DNA of 64,000 nt from Asaccharospora irregularis DSM 2635 (GTDB taxonomy: Bacteria; Bacillota; Clostridia; Peptostreptococcales; Peptostreptococcaceae), in NCBI RefSeq assembly GCF_900129815.1, contig NZ_FQWX01000008.1, positions 1-64,000 on the forward strand, given 5' to 3'. Position numbers and translations under genes: made by a program. The notes under the pieces were generated by a model that was not told the origin of the DNA, did no database searches, and was given only the letters and a program-made list of their open reading frames with translations. Shown piece by piece: positions 62,734 to 64,000 of the stretch. Each line of letters opens with the position of its first letter. Positions within the stretch are counted from its first letter, which is position 1.

Positions 62734-62803
62734 ATAATGCATAGGAAAGTATAGTATAGACTAATTCACTTAGATTTAGTTTAAAGTAAAGCTTAAAAAT
62801 ATA

Positions 62804-62819
62804 TTAGCTGACTAATTAA
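62804..62819. promoter_or_regulatory. MarR-type operator, distal copy
   Basis: TTAGCTGACTAATTAA, one base different from the copy at 63004-63019. Core TTAG-N4-CTAA is a MarR-like dyad. Confidence 0.55.
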
Positions 62820-63003
62820 TTACATAACTAAAGTATATTCTTTTTATAAAAACAAACATATAAAATAGATCTTTAAGAATGTATTTGTATAAATTATGAT
62901 ATGAATTATGGAGGGATACTCATTTTAAGCCATGAAAATATAGATAATATAATAACTAATAAAAAAATATTGAAATTAAATTTATTATAGAGTAATATAA
63001 TAG

Positions 63004-63019
63004 TTAGCTGGCTAATTAA
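63004..63019. promoter_or_regulatory. MarR-type operator, proximal copy
   Basis: TTAGCTGGCTAATTAA directly before the AGGAGGG ribosome site of the marR gene and next to a TATAAT at 62996-63001. Autoregulation is inferred. Confidence 0.65.
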
Positions 63020-63033
63020 AAGGAGGGTGACAA

Positions 63034-63510
63034 ATGAGCTACAATCATGATGAGTCTTTGAATTATATATTTGTTCAATTGACACATCTTTACTTTTTAA
63101 GAACGCATAGTTTACTAGACAAAATAGGATTGTACCCTGGGCAACCACCATTGCTTTTTAAACTTGAAAAAAACAATGGTCTAAGTCAGAAGGAGTTAGC
63201 AGATGCACTTTCTGTTAAGCCATCAACTATAACTATGATGATAAAAAGAATGGAAAAGAACGAATTAATAAGAAGAGAACAAGACGAAAAAGACCAGAGG
63301 GTATCAAGAATATTTATAACAAACTTGGGACTAGAAAAAACTAAACAGCTAAGAGAGTTAAATGAGGAGCTGGAAAAAGAGTATACGGCAGACTTTACCC
63401 AAGAGGAAAAAATCTTGTTGAGAAGGTTTTTTATTCAAATGAGAGATAATTTAAAGGTTGGTTATAATATGAATAAAAAAGGTCGTTGTGATTTGGATGA
63501 GAAAGGATAG
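63034..63510 (+). CDS. MarR-family transcriptional regulator
   Basis: 158 residues with the winged helix: GLSQKELADALSVKPSTITMMIKRMEKNELIRREQDEKDQRVSRIFITNLG (about 50-100). Helical dimerisation ends on both sides. AGGAGGG precedes the ATG. It lies 6 bp before an ABC exporter gene, with candidate operators upstream, so it probably represses both. Confidence 0.93.
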   Translation: MSYNHDESLNYIFVQLTHLYFLRTHSLLDKIGLYPGQPPLLFKLEKNNGLSQKELADALSVKPSTITMMIKRMEKNELIRREQDEKDQRVSRIFITNLGLEKTKQLRELNEELEKEYTADFTQEEKILLRRFFIQMRDNLKVGYNMNKKGRCDLDEKG

Positions 63511-63516
63511 AGATAT

Positions 63517-64000
63517 ATGCTACAGTTAGTTAAACATTTAAAGAAATCAGTTGTATCGATAATAGCGATAGTAATACTGTTATTAGTTCAGGCGACGTGC
63601 GATCTTTCTTTGCCGGAATATACTTCTGATATAGTTAATATAGGTATACAGCAGGGCGGAGTTAAAGATGCAGTATTAGATGTAATACGAAGAAGTGAAC
63701 TAGAAAAAATAACTTTAATTATGAATGAAAAGGATAAGGAAAAAGTACTAGATAGCTATGAATTAATAGATAGAGGATCTTTAAGCAAGAAAGAGTATGA
63801 TACTTACAAAGAAAAGTATCCAGCACTAGAAGATCAAGAACTTTATAGACTGAGAAATATTGACGAAGAGTCTAGAGATAAATTAAGTAGTACAATGTCA
63901 AAATATATTTTAATAACTTCTATACTAGAAAGTGATAGCAAAGAAATAAAACTTATGAAAGATAGTATTGTTTCAAAGTTGCCACCTCAATTAATAAGTA
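63517..64000 (+). CDS. ABC exporter (permease/ATPase), 5' part
   Basis: 161 codons to the window edge. N-terminal membrane helix (KHLKKSVVSIIAIVILLLVQATCDLSLPEYTSDIVNIGIQQGG) is the typical start of clostridial multidrug-type half-transporters, followed by a long extracytoplasmic insertion rich in Lys and Glu. The ATP-binding domain would be outside the window. Only 6 bp after the MarR gene, so in the same operon. Half-transporters often come in pairs; the partner may follow. Confidence 0.85.
   Translation, partial: MLQLVKHLKKSVVSIIAIVILLLVQATCDLSLPEYTSDIVNIGIQQGGVKDAVLDVIRRSELEKITLIMNEKDKEKVLDSYELIDRGSLSKKEYDTYKEKYPALEDQELYRLRNIDEESRDKLSSTMSKYILITSILESDSKEIKLMKDSIVSKLPPQLIS

Noticed and set aside
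62900-62990. Possible small gene behind GGAGGG at 62909
   Set aside because: No start codon at a proper distance; the frame ILSHENIDN... lacks ATG, GTG or TTG after the site. Noted only as a possible remnant.
1-64000. tRNA, rRNA, insertion sequences or prophage genes
   Set aside because: I found no T-loop/acceptor patterns of tRNA, no rRNA segments, no transposase or integrase genes and no phage structural genes on reading both strands.

Overview
The window is AT-rich, low-GC Firmicute DNA. A selenocysteine-dependent glycine reductase operon (Stickland fermentation), sporulation coat genes (cotJABC), single-copy GltD-like and PrsA-like genes and strong Gram-positive ribosome binding sites point to the class Clostridia, most likely family Peptostreptococcaceae. 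The order ior/buk, nadABC, grd, xpt/tal recalls the Clostridioides difficile neighbourhood, but I cannot assign a species from sequence alone. I saw no rRNA, tRNA, CRISPR array, insertion sequence or prophage.

Layout. 1-2.2 kb: small zinc-ribbon gene, NfeD-like membrane protein, and the cotJA-cotJB-cotJC operon on the minus strand. 2.4-10.7 kb: TtcA-type thiolation protein, an 11-repeat MORN protein joined to an intracellular subtilisin, a DEDDh exonuclease, a two-gene Ser/Thr kinase module, a small exported protein, a monofunctional glycosyltransferase and a SIMPL protein. 10.8-17.9 kb: a sigma-54 activator with PrpR-type sensor, then a sigma-54 promoter driving aminotransferase, iorA, iorB and butyrate kinase (2-oxo-acid oxidation of amino acids). 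18-22.2 kb: DUF1540 and HNH-like genes on minus; nadA-nadB-nadC on plus. 22.3-25.3 kb: pentapeptide/K+ channel and oligoendopeptidase F. 25.3-34.0 kb: glycine reductase operon with duplicated promoters, a glycine riboswitch, grdX, trxB, trxA, grdE, grdA(Sec), grdB(Sec), a coupled leader ORF, grdC, grdD. 34-43 kb: exported proteins, xpt, transaldolase, HesB-like, topB, a remnant substrate-binding protein plus orphan permease, YjdF-like protein, GltD-like oxidoreductase (minus). 43.6-53.6 kb: PrsA-like foldase, Xaa-Pro aminopeptidase, OPT transporter with PqqD-like protein, cupin, PTS EIIC-like protein, Big2/Fn3 surface protein. 53.7-54.3 kb: decayed clostridial subtilase. 54.3-64 kb: small proteins, T-box and asnS, complete polar amino acid ABC transporter, rhodanese, alpha/beta hydrolase, aroQ with HAD phosphatase, MarR regulator and the start of an ABC exporter.

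How it works together. The dominant theme is amino acid fermentation and nitrogen supply: peptide hydrolysis (PepF, Xaa-Pro aminopeptidase, subtilisin), peptide/amino acid uptake (OPT, ABC), oxidative Stickland steps (IorAB plus kinase) and reductive steps (glycine reductase with its own thioredoxin system). Regulatory DNA is unusually readable: sigma-54 promoter with paired dyads, glycine riboswitch, asparagine T-box, paired operators over the ABC promoter and a MarR-type operator pair. The most unusual non-coding features are short tandem repeats that begin at stop codons (grdE, grdB, buk, pepP), a copy of the grdB 3' end beyond grdD, and two gene remnants.
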